Under the pieces are notes generated by a model, which worked only from the letters and a program-made list of their open reading frames with translations, was not told the origin of the DNA and did not search any database. Positions 1-5,471 of a stretch of 8,028 bases of DNA are shown here, piece by piece; position 1 is the stretch's first letter; each line of letters begins with the position of its first letter. The DNA comes from a bacterium (GTDB taxonomy: Bacteria; Chloroflexota; Dormibacteria; UBA8260; Bog-877), in the NCBI GenBank assembly GCA_021802115.1, contig JAKABA010000179.1:1-8028 (forward strand), in the 5' to 3' direction. The translations under genes and the position numbers were made by a program.

Positions 1-234
1 CCGGCGAGCCCTCGGCGCCTGGGCGGGGGTGATCGCTCGCTCCAACTGCTCGGCGCACTCGCCCATCCGACGAGCGGACTCATGAAGCAAGCGGAGCACC
101 TGATCCGCGACCATCCCTTCCAGACCGGGGCCGTCGGCGCGGCGGCGCAGCTCTGAGGCCGCCCGGCTCGCCAGCGCCGCCAGATCGATTCGATACGAAG
201 GCGCGGTCCGGCGGGTGCGGATCGGGTCCGGCAT
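1..234 (-). CDS. Unrecognised protein, 5' part only (runs off left edge)
   Basis: An open frame reads from ATG at 232-234 to the window edge, giving the first 78 residues (MPDPIRTRRTAPSYRIDLAA...). I do not recognise the family. The visible part is rich in Ala, Arg, Leu and Glu with few helix breakers, so it is probably alpha-helical and soluble. No signal peptide or membrane segment is visible. The start codon shares two bases with the stop of the upstream gene (TGATG), the usual sign of termination-reinitiation coupling, so both genes probably belong to one transcript. The strand and start are supported by this overlap and by the uninterrupted GC-biased frame. The function is unknown and the 3' end is not in the window. 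Confidence 0.55.
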   Translation of the reverse strand, partial: MPDPIRTRRTAPSYRIDLAALASRAASELRRRADGPGLEGMVADQVLRLLHESARRMGECAEQLERAITPAQAPRARR

Positions 235-581
235 CAGCGCCAACGCTCCGAAGATCGACCCCGCGCGCGCTGCCACAGGGGCTCCAACGCCGCTCCTGCC
301 AGAAGCAGGAGGACGGCTCCCCCCATGGCCTCGGCGACCAGGGTGAACCCGAAGCTCCCCAGCACGACGGCCGCGATCACGAGGAGCGGGATCAGGGCCA
401 TCGCCAGGCGACCAGCCCAGCGTCCCGCCCAAGACCCGATCTCCAGCCTGGGCCGCGGCTCGCCCTGCTCTCGAGGCAGGCGCTCTTCCCAAAGAGACAC
501 CCACCATCCTGGTTGGGTCGATGAGCCCGGATCAGGAGACTGCTGATCGGGCCCGCGCCGCGGGTCGGAGCCTTGAGGCAT
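234..581 (-). CDS. Small two-helix membrane protein, unknown function
   Basis: This 115-residue protein starts at ATG 579-581. Residues 1-50 are hydrophilic and rich in Pro, Gly, Gln and Arg. Two hydrophobic segments follow, at about 59-80 (LAMALIPLLVIAAVVLGSFG) and about 82-102 (LVAEAMGGAVLLLLAGAALE), separated by a very short turn. A basic tail (QRARGRSSERWR) ends the protein. By the positive-inside tendency, both the Arg-rich stretch before helix 1 and the tail would be cytoplasmic, making a helical hairpin in the inner membrane. No enzymatic motif is seen. A weak AGGG lies 6 bases before the ATG. The stop overlaps the next gene's ATG, suggesting an operon. I do not recognise the family; the reading frame is plausible from its hydrophobic pattern and coupled context. 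Confidence 0.55.
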   Translation of the reverse strand: MPQGSDPRRGPDQQSPDPGSSTQPGWWVSLWEERLPREQGEPRPRLEIGSWAGRWAGRLAMALIPLLVIAAVVLGSFGFTLVAEAMGGAVLLLLAGAALEPLWQRARGRSSERWR

Positions 582-633
582 GGGGTGCCCTGATTGTGCC
601 GGGGACCGCTCTGGGGGCGGCTACGCTGATGCC

Positions 634-639
634 TAGGAT
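634..639 (+). promoter_or_regulatory. Candidate -10 element (TAGGAT) for the uracil-DNA glycosylase gene
   Basis: TAGGAT ends 8 bases before the GTG at 648, which would place the transcription start at or next to the start codon. No purine-rich Shine-Dalgarno lies at normal spacing before that GTG. The simplest reading is leaderless transcription. A -35 is not convincing; CTGGGG at 611-616 is at 17-base spacing but matches poorly. Confidence 0.4.
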
Positions 640-640
640 A
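635..640 (-). promoter_or_regulatory. Candidate divergent -10 element (TATCCT) for the small membrane-protein gene
   Basis: On the minus strand the bases read TATCCT, a four-of-six match to TATAAT. It overlaps the plus-strand TAGGAT almost completely. It would give a leader of roughly 45-50 bases before the ATG at 581. A second, less likely choice is CACAAT at 593-598, which would give a nearly leaderless mRNA. Confidence 0.3.
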
Positions 641-647
641 GCACCAG

Positions 648-1352
648 GTGACCGTGTCCTCTAGCCCTCGTCGGCCCGCCCCGGCCGTGCCCGCGCAGCC
701 CTCCCTGAGGCTCCTTCACGAGCACATCCTGGGGTGCCGCAGCTGCTGTCGGGAGGGGCTGCTTGCGGCGTGCGCGCCCGTTCTCTGTGCGCCGTCCGCG
801 TCCCGGATGATGCTGGTGGGACAGGCCCCGGGGCGGCTCGAGGTGACGACCAGGCGCCCATTCAGCGGCCGGGCCGGGAGGGAACTGTTCCGCTGGTTGA
901 AGGCGGCCGGTTTGGGCACCGAGGAGGAGGCCAGGGCCGCCGTCTACCTGACCTCCATCACCAAGTGCTTCCCCGGCGCGGCGAGCTCGGGTAGCGGGGA
1001 CCGCCGGCCCAGCTCGCGGGAGATCGAACTATGCCGGCCCCACCTGGAGGCGCAGCTTTCCCTGCTCGCACCGTGGCTGGTGATCGCGGTGGGACAGCTG
1101 GCGATCAGCCGCTTCCTGGGACGGCGCAGCATGGACGAGGTGGTCGGCAGGGTGTACCTGCGCACGGGGAGCGAGCACCTCGTGGGTGCTCCGGTTCCCG
1201 CCGACGCACTCCCGTTGCTGCTGCCACTTCCCCATCCCTCGGGAGCCAGCCGCTGGCTGAACCAGCCGCAGCACCGTGACCAGCTGGCGCGGGCGCTCGC
1301 CCAGCTGGGCCGCCTCCGCGAGGCGCCCCCGGGGCTCTCGGCGCCCATCTGA
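648..1352 (+). CDS. Uracil-DNA glycosylase superfamily protein, Fe-S type
   Basis: The 234-residue protein should remove uracil, or a related damaged base, from DNA as the first step of base-excision repair in the cytoplasm. Motif 1 is LVGQAPGRLEV (residues 56-66), followed by RRPFSGRAGREL (69-80), the typical family 4-like active-site loop. Motif 2 is LPHPSGASRW (194-203), the DNA-intercalating loop carrying the conserved His. Four Cys in family 4-like positions (C30 and C33 near the N-terminus, C107 in TKCFPG, C129 in IELCRP) probably bind a [4Fe-4S] cluster. C34, C42 and C47 are extra. Motif 1 has Gln59 where family 4 enzymes usually have Glu (GEAPG or GEGPG), so the subfamily and substrate range are uncertain. 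GTG 648 is chosen because a -10 lies just upstream; GTG 654 is an alternative. It has its own promoter, divergent from the membrane-protein gene. Confidence 0.85.
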   Translation: MTVSSSPRRPAPAVPAQPSLRLLHEHILGCRSCCREGLLAACAPVLCAPSASRMMLVGQAPGRLEVTTRRPFSGRAGRELFRWLKAAGLGTEEEARAAVYLTSITKCFPGAASSGSGDRRPSSREIELCRPHLEAQLSLLAPWLVIAVGQLAISRFLGRRSMDEVVGRVYLRTGSEHLVGAPVPADALPLLLPLPHPSGASRWLNQPQHRDQLARALAQLGRLREAPPGLSAPI

Positions 1353-1359
1353 GTTTGCG

Positions 1360-1365
1360 TATAAT
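1360..1365 (+). promoter_or_regulatory. Perfect TATAAT -10 box after the glycosylase stop
   Basis: TATAAT lies 7 bases after the TGA at 1350-1352, in an unusually AT-rich patch (TTTGCGTATAATCG). A TG dinucleotide stands at 1356-1357, one base off the extended -10 spacing. No good -35 is seen at 16-18 bases upstream. Transcription would begin near 1372, feeding the next gene and perhaps the GH36 and flippase genes. The leader to the preferred GTG at 1467 would be about 95 bases. Confidence 0.55.
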
Positions 1366-1466
1366 CGCGGCAAATCTTGGGTGGAAAGCAGCATGCGCGC
1401 GGCGTCGGCTCGCAGCCCCGGGGTCGCTCGGCTGTGCCTGAGCCCAGGGGATCGAGCGAGGGGGAG

Positions 1467-1925
1467 GTGAGCACCGCTCCCAAGGTCGGCGCGACGCGAT
1501 CCGCGGACGACATCCTCGAGCTCATCTTCACGCCCACTCCGCGGGCCAGCCCGGCCGAGCAGGCGGAGCGCACCCTGCGGCGGCCCAAGCCGCTGGTCTA
1601 CGTCGCCATGAGCAACCGAAACTTCTTCTGGCGCCAGCAGCTCACCAAGTACGTCCTCGATGAGGGCAGGGTGCCGGTCACTCCCTTCATGCTCTTCGAC
1701 TACTACCTGCTGCACACCGTGCCCAAGGACCTGGTCCGGGAGGCGATGAACAACCTGATCGCCCGGTGTGAGGAGATGTGGGTCTTCGGAGACATGTCGC
1801 TGGGGCTCAAGGTCCAGGTGGGGATCGCCAAGCGGATGCGCAAGACGGTGCGCTACTTCGACATCAGCGAGCTCCCGTACCAGATCAACTCGGTGCCCGA
1901 GTCGATGGTCTCCGAGGAGCGCTGA
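1467..1925 (+). CDS. Small protein resembling nucleoside 2-deoxyribosyltransferase / DUF4406-type folds
   Basis: From GTG 1467 the protein has 152 residues. After a charged N-terminus comes a Rossmann-like start (KPLVYVAMSN), then a helix, then EGRVPVTPFMLFDYYLL, then a strand with EEMWVFGDMSLGLKVQVGIA (W105 in this numbering), ending with YFDISELP. This order resembles small nucleoside 2-deoxyribosyltransferase-like proteins, where the segment after 'GKVPVAPH' is followed by 'D.lwvfG..S.GM..Ei'. If so, the usual acidic residue before W is Glu and the usual catalytic Glu after GM is Gln117, so N-glycosidic catalysis is doubtful. The frame stays open upstream to TTG 1377, with another GTG at 1434; that extension is low-complexity Arg/Gly/Pro/Ser and probably not coding. 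GGGGAGG abuts GTG 1467, closer than an ideal Shine-Dalgarno. The family assignment is tentative; that it is a real gene is well supported. Confidence 0.65.
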   Translation: MSTAPKVGATRSADDILELIFTPTPRASPAEQAERTLRRPKPLVYVAMSNRNFFWRQQLTKYVLDEGRVPVTPFMLFDYYLLHTVPKDLVREAMNNLIARCEEMWVFGDMSLGLKVQVGIAKRMRKTVRYFDISELPYQINSVPESMVSEER

Positions 1926-2013
1926 CCGCGCCGGGCCGCCCGCCCCAACGGCACCGGCCAGGGTGCTGCGGCGATGCCGGTCCGACCAGGCGAGCTCGGG
2001 GTGGGCTGGCTCG

Positions 2014-3378
2014 GTGAGCGGGTTCACGGTGGTGGAGCGGCTGCCGAGGCCCGGCCCCGCGGCTGCGGTCTATGAGTCTGGCTGGCAATCATGGAGTCCC
2101 GCGGGGCTGTACCACCTTGACCAGGCACCGCCCCGCCCGCGCTCGCCTCGGGCGGCGTCCATGTCGTACCGGCCCGAGGTCAGCCCCGATCCGGGGTGCT
2201 TCCAGGGCGAGGGCCTGCTGCTGCTGCACCTTCCCGAGGAGCAACGCTGCCGGATCTGGTCGAGCCCGGTCGGGAGCCTGGAGGTCCCCACGATCCGCCT
2301 TCGCCGCGGCCGGCGCCTGCTGCAGGTCGAGGCGGACGGGCCCGTGGTGTCGGACACGGTGGACGGACCTGCAGCTCCAGCCCTGGCTGCACACTTCGCC
2401 AGGCTCGGCCTCCAGCGGAGGGCACGGCTCGCGTCGTCCACGTTCCCGGGGGTCTGGTGTTCGTGGGGGTTCCATCGTCAGCGGGTCACGGCCGCCGACG
2501 TCGATGCTGCGGTGGAGCAGGTCGAGCGCTGGGAGCTCCCGATCGATGTCTTCCTGGTCGATGACGGCTGGCAGCGCGGGATCGGGGACTGGCGTGCCCA
2601 GCGGCCGGGATTCGGGGACCTGGCCGCATTGGCGAAGCGCCTCCAAGCTCGGGGGCGGAGGCTCGGGCTGTGGTTGGCACCATTTCTGGTGGGGGACCGC
2701 AGCGCCCTGGCCGCGGCGCATCCTGACTGGGTGGTGGATGGGCCACCACATCCCCGGTGTTGGGGTCAGGGAGTCTCCGCTCTCGACCTCGGCAATCGGG
2801 AGGCCGCCCAGCACCTCCAGGACCAGCTCCAGGCACTCTGCGAGTTGGGCTGCTCCTATTTCAAGCTCGACTTCCTCTATGCGGGCGCCTGGCCGGGGCG
2901 AAGGGCCCACGGGTTGAGCCCACTGGAGGGATATCGGCATGGGCTGGAGCGGGTGCGGGCCGCGGTCGGCCCCGAGGCGATCCTGGTCGGATGCGGCGCG
3001 CCCCTCCTCCCCAGTGTCGGGCTGGTTGACGCGATGCGGGTCAGCCCCGACATCGCCCTGCACCTACACCCGGCGAAGGGCGATCTCAGTCAGCCGTCGC
3101 TGGAGTCGGCCCTCCACACCGGCCGTGCCCGGGCAGGGATGCACCAGCGACTCTGGGTCAACGATCCGGACATGCTCCTGGCGCGTCGCCGCATGCCGAG
3201 CCGGGACCTCTGGGCCGAGCATGTTGCCGCCACTGGAGGGGTGGTGGCGTCGGGGGACCGGCTCTCCGATCTCGACCGCCATGGCCTCGCGCTGCTGCGT
3301 GAGGCGCTGGGGCGCCGCCGCTGCACCCCGGTCACCTGGGAGCCCATCTGCGACATCGCCCAGGGCCAGCTGCGATGA
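2014..3378 (+). CDS. GH36-type alpha-galactosidase (melibiase-like), compact
   Basis: The product should hydrolyse terminal alpha-galactosides, or a related alpha-glycoside, with retention. No signal peptide is seen, so it is probably cytoplasmic. From GTG 2014 it has 454 residues: an N-terminal beta-rich domain with the family signature GWQSWSPAG (23-31), then a TIM barrel with FLVDDGWQ (D183, D184, W186), GLWLAPFLVG, YFKLDFLYAG (D286, predicted nucleophile), MRVSPDIA (D346, predicted acid/base) and WVNDPDMLLARRR. The 60-residue gap between D286 and D346 equals that between the known nucleophile D327 and acid/base D387 of Thermotoga maritima GalA. It is shorter than the 700-residue enzymes and close to the short thermophile type. 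The frame is open further upstream, but there it overlaps the preceding gene out of frame; GTG 1963 is an alternative start. No good Shine-Dalgarno is seen, and translation may depend on the upstream gene ending at 1925. Substrate specificity is inferred. Confidence 0.85.
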   Translation: MSGFTVVERLPRPGPAAAVYESGWQSWSPAGLYHLDQAPPRPRSPRAASMSYRPEVSPDPGCFQGEGLLLLHLPEEQRCRIWSSPVGSLEVPTIRLRRGRRLLQVEADGPVVSDTVDGPAAPALAAHFARLGLQRRARLASSTFPGVWCSWGFHRQRVTAADVDAAVEQVERWELPIDVFLVDDGWQRGIGDWRAQRPGFGDLAALAKRLQARGRRLGLWLAPFLVGDRSALAAAHPDWVVDGPPHPRCWGQGVSALDLGNREAAQHLQDQLQALCELGCSYFKLDFLYAGAWPGRRAHGLSPLEGYRHGLERVRAAVGPEAILVGCGAPLLPSVGLVDAMRVSPDIALHLHPAKGDLSQPSLESALHTGRARAGMHQRLWVNDPDMLLARRRMPSRDLWAEHVAATGGVVASGDRLSDLDRHGLALLREALGRRRCTPVTWEPICDIAQGQLR

Positions 3379-3424
3379 AGGGCGCGCCGCACTTGTGCCG
3401 CGGGCATTCGGCTTGCGACACTGC

Positions 3425-3447
3425 GCCGGTTAACTCTCAGTTCCGGC
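3425..3447. terminator. Hairpin GCCGG-(TT)-AACT-CTC-AGTT-CCGGC downstream of the GH36 gene
   Basis: GCCGG (3425-3429) pairs with CCGGC (3443-3447) and AACT (3432-3435) pairs with AGTT (3439-3442), with a 2-base TT bulge and a 3-base CTC loop. It lies 47 bases after the GH36 stop and 40 bases before the flippase start. There is no T-run after it, so it is not a classical intrinsic terminator. It could be a U-tract-independent terminator, an mRNA 3'-end stabiliser, or a protein-binding inverted repeat. Confidence 0.35.
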
Positions 3448-3486
3448 TCAAGTGGGGGGCGCCGTCTTGATGCACACTGGAATGTC

Positions 3487-4572
3487 ATGAGGCGCAAGCT
3501 CACCTGGCTGGTAGCCACCCTCAACCACCCCCGCGCGCGAGCCGTGGTCGGTGCCCTGGTGGCGGCGGTCCTGTTGGCGCTGGTGCTGACGAAGGTCTCG
3601 ATCGCGCGGGTCGAGGCCGCCCTCGCCCATGTCTCGGTGCCACTGCTGGTGCTGGCGGCCCTGCTCGCCGTTGCCTACGTGGCGATGCGGGCCTGGCGCT
3701 ACCACCTGTTGCTGGGGCGCGGCTCGTGGGTCGCGACCATGGGGGTGACCGCCGCCAGTTGGGGTGCCGGGCAGGTGCTGCCCGGTCCCGGCTCCGATGC
3801 CGCCTTCATCTGGTTCGCCAAGTCCGATCTGGACGCCTCCGTGACCCGCGGCACCGGGGCGGCCTTGGTGGCCCGGCTTTTGGATCTGGCCAGCCTGGCC
3901 ATGATCCTGCTGGTCTCGGCGGATCTGGCGGGGGTGCGCCTGGCCCGCCCGCTGCGAATCACCGCCGTGGCCCTAGCCATCGGTTTGGTGGTCCTGCTGC
4001 TGCTCTTCTTTGTGCGCCCGACCCGGAGGTGGTTGCTGGCCCGGGCGGAGCGGCTGCCGGTGGTGGGCTCGTTCGCCGTCCGCGCCGAGGTGGCGCTGGC
4101 TGATCTCAGCAGCTCCCGCGTCGTCGCTGGCCTGGTGGTGTCCACGGTCCTGGCCAGAGTTCTCGCGGCGCTGGAATACCTCTGCTTCTTCTGGGCCCTG
4201 GGAGCTCATCTCAGCTTCTGGCAGGTGTGGCTGGCGCTGGCGGTGCGGACGCTGCTGTTCGCCCTGCCGGTCCAGGGGCTTGGCGGCCTCGGGACATCCC
4301 AGGTCTGGTGGGCCGGCGGATTGGCCCTGGCCGGGTTGCCCCTCACCGCGGCTCTGACCCTGGGCCTTGAGGTCCAGGTCCTCGATCTGGTGGTGGCCCT
4401 CCCGGAGGGGTTCCTTGGGTGGCTGGCGCTGCGGGTCCGCCGCCAGGTGAGCACGGGCGGTCCGCATCCGGTGCCGGTGGCCGAGTCCATTACTTCACTC
4501 TCGCCCCCGGCCCCCGCCACCGCGCCGCCTCGGGAGCTGACGGGGTCGCGCGGCCCCCGTTCGCGGGGCTGA
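3487..4572 (+). CDS. Flippase-like integral membrane protein, LPG-synthase TM family (UPF0104/AglD-like)
   Basis: This 361-residue protein has about eight hydrophobic segments: roughly 18-36, 50-68, 128-146, 156-176, 212-236, 245-261, 274-292 and 298-318. Family features include the short loop after helix 2 (MRAWRYHLLLG), the polar stretch GQVLPGPGSDAAFIWFAKSD (95-114), and ALPVQGLGGLGTSQVWW (259-275), matching the conserved Pro...GGLG motif. The family includes the membrane half of MprF, which flips lysyl-phosphatidylglycerol, and proteins near polyprenyl-glycolipid pathways; no soluble synthase domain is fused here. The last 40 residues are Pro/Ser/Ala-rich and probably a disordered cytoplasmic tail. 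ATG 3487 has only a weak GGA upstream. The gene lies after GH36 on the same strand and converges with crtB. Its substrate cannot be told from sequence; lipid or carotenoid-glycoside movement is only a guess. Confidence 0.8.
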   Translation: MRRKLTWLVATLNHPRARAVVGALVAAVLLALVLTKVSIARVEAALAHVSVPLLVLAALLAVAYVAMRAWRYHLLLGRGSWVATMGVTAASWGAGQVLPGPGSDAAFIWFAKSDLDASVTRGTGAALVARLLDLASLAMILLVSADLAGVRLARPLRITAVALAIGLVVLLLLFFVRPTRRWLLARAERLPVVGSFAVRAEVALADLSSSRVVAGLVVSTVLARVLAALEYLCFFWALGAHLSFWQVWLALAVRTLLFALPVQGLGGLGTSQVWWAGGLALAGLPLTAALTLGLEVQVLDLVVALPEGFLGWLALRVRRQVSTGGPHPVPVAESITSLSPPAPATAPPRELTGSRGPRSRG

Positions 4573-4604
4573 GCCACTCCGCTTGCCGGCCGGGCCAAGG
4601 TGAG

Positions 4605-4640
4605 GTCCGCGGTGTCGCCGCCGGTGTCGGCCCGCGGCAC
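4605..4640. terminator. Nested GC hairpin in the convergent gap between the flippase gene and crtB
   Basis: CCGCGG at 4607-4612 can pair with CCGCGG at 4632-4637, extended by GT/AC with a one-base bulge. An inner stem GCCG (4617-4620) / CGGC (4628-4631) encloses CCGGTGT. It abuts the crtB stop at 4641-4643 and lies 33 bases after the flippase stop, where a bidirectional terminator would be expected. There is no T-run on either strand, and such pairings are common by chance at this GC content. Confidence 0.3.
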
Positions 4641-5471
4641 TCAGGGGGCCAGCAGCGCGTGCATCACCCCGAGAAGTTTGCGGTGGGAGGGAACGACGGC
4701 CCGGCAGGGCCGGCGGCGGCCGCGGCCCTCGCGTTCTATCTGCCGCAGAATCTGCCGATACATGAGGCCCGCGGCCTTGACCGGTCTGCCGCCGCGCCGG
4801 AGCATGGCTGTGCCCGGCAGGGCCTGCTCGTACCAGTGGTCGGCGATGGCGATCTCCACCCGGAGGAGCAGGGTCCGGTCGTCGTGCCTGAGGTCGCTGA
4901 CCCCGGCGAGGGCAAGGGTCTGGCGGGGCAGGTAGCAACGTCCCCGGCCCAGGTCCTCGTCGATGTCACGGAGGATGTTGGTGCGCTGCATGGCGATCCC
5001 CAAGGCGCGGGCGGCCTGGTCGGCGGCGGGGTCCACCACCCCCAGGATCGACGCCATCAGCCGACCCACGGTTCCGGCCACCTGGTAGGCGTAGAGGTTG
5101 AGATCCGCCTCGGTCTCCACCGCGAACGGGTGCATGTCCCGGAGCTGGCCGCGGCAGAAGTCGGTCACCGCGTCTCGGGGGAGCCCCGGGTAGCGACCGA
5201 CGAGGTGCTCCAGGATCTCGGTCTCCTGACTCGTCACCAGCCCTCTCTCGCTCCAATCCATCGCACCCAGCAGGCGGTTCTCGGCGTCCACCGCGCCGAA
5301 GTCCACCAGGTCGTCGAGCTGCCGGCACACCAGGTAGAGCAGGTACACGTCGGGGCGCACCCCGGCGGGCAGCAGCCGGGTGGCGAGAGCGAAGGTTCGG
5401 GCCACCCGGTTGGTGGTGGCGATCGCCTCGTCAAGGTAGGTCTGGATGGCCGGGGACGTGCTCAGCGCCAC
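4641..5471 (-). CDS. crtB: Phytoene synthase
   Basis: This 276-residue enzyme of the trans-isoprenyl diphosphate (squalene/phytoene) synthase family should join two geranylgeranyl diphosphates into phytoene, the first committed step to C40 carotenoids, probably at the membrane surface. The N-terminal RTFALATRLLP (25-35) precedes the first Asp-rich motif, CRQLDDLVD (D53, D54, D57). The second is QRTNILRDIDEDLGRGRCYLP (D169, D171, D173), with both sets of Mg2+-binding Asp intact. The GTG start at 5469-5471 lies inside the end of crtI, overlapping it by 10 bases, and has a strong Shine-Dalgarno 7 bases upstream, so it is co-transcribed and probably coupled. The C-terminus (RRRPCRAVVPSHRKLLGVMHALLAP) is a little short for the family, but the catalytic core is complete. 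Dehydrosqualene or squalene synthase activity cannot be excluded; the crtI neighbour makes phytoene likelier. Confidence 0.93.
   Translation of the reverse strand: MALSTSPAIQTYLDEAIATTNRVARTFALATRLLPAGVRPDVYLLYLVCRQLDDLVDFGAVDAENRLLGAMDWSERGLVTSQETEILEHLVGRYPGLPRDAVTDFCRGQLRDMHPFAVETEADLNLYAYQVAGTVGRLMASILGVVDPAADQAARALGIAMQRTNILRDIDEDLGRGRCYLPRQTLALAGVSDLRHDDRTLLLRVEIAIADHWYEQALPGTAMLRRGGRPVKAAGLMYRQILRQIEREGRGRRRPCRAVVPSHRKLLGVMHALLAP

Noticed and set aside
1768..2013. Upstream extension of the GH36 frame starting inside the preceding gene
   Set aside because: Residues there are Ser/Arg/Cys-rich shadow translation of the 1467-1925 gene; the GH36 signature begins only after 2014.
1029..2027. 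332-residue antisense open frame over the glycosylase and the next gene
   Set aside because: Composition is that of a GC-rich shadow frame (His/Arg/Gly/Pro), it spans two well-supported genes, and it has no recognisable motif.
2089..3063. 324-residue antisense open frame over the GH36 gene
   Set aside because: It mirrors the GH36 codons; no domain, no ribosome site.
3381..3388. GGCGCGCC palindrome just after the GH36 stop
   Set aside because: An 8-base GC palindrome is expected by chance at this base composition and has no spacer or flanking structure.
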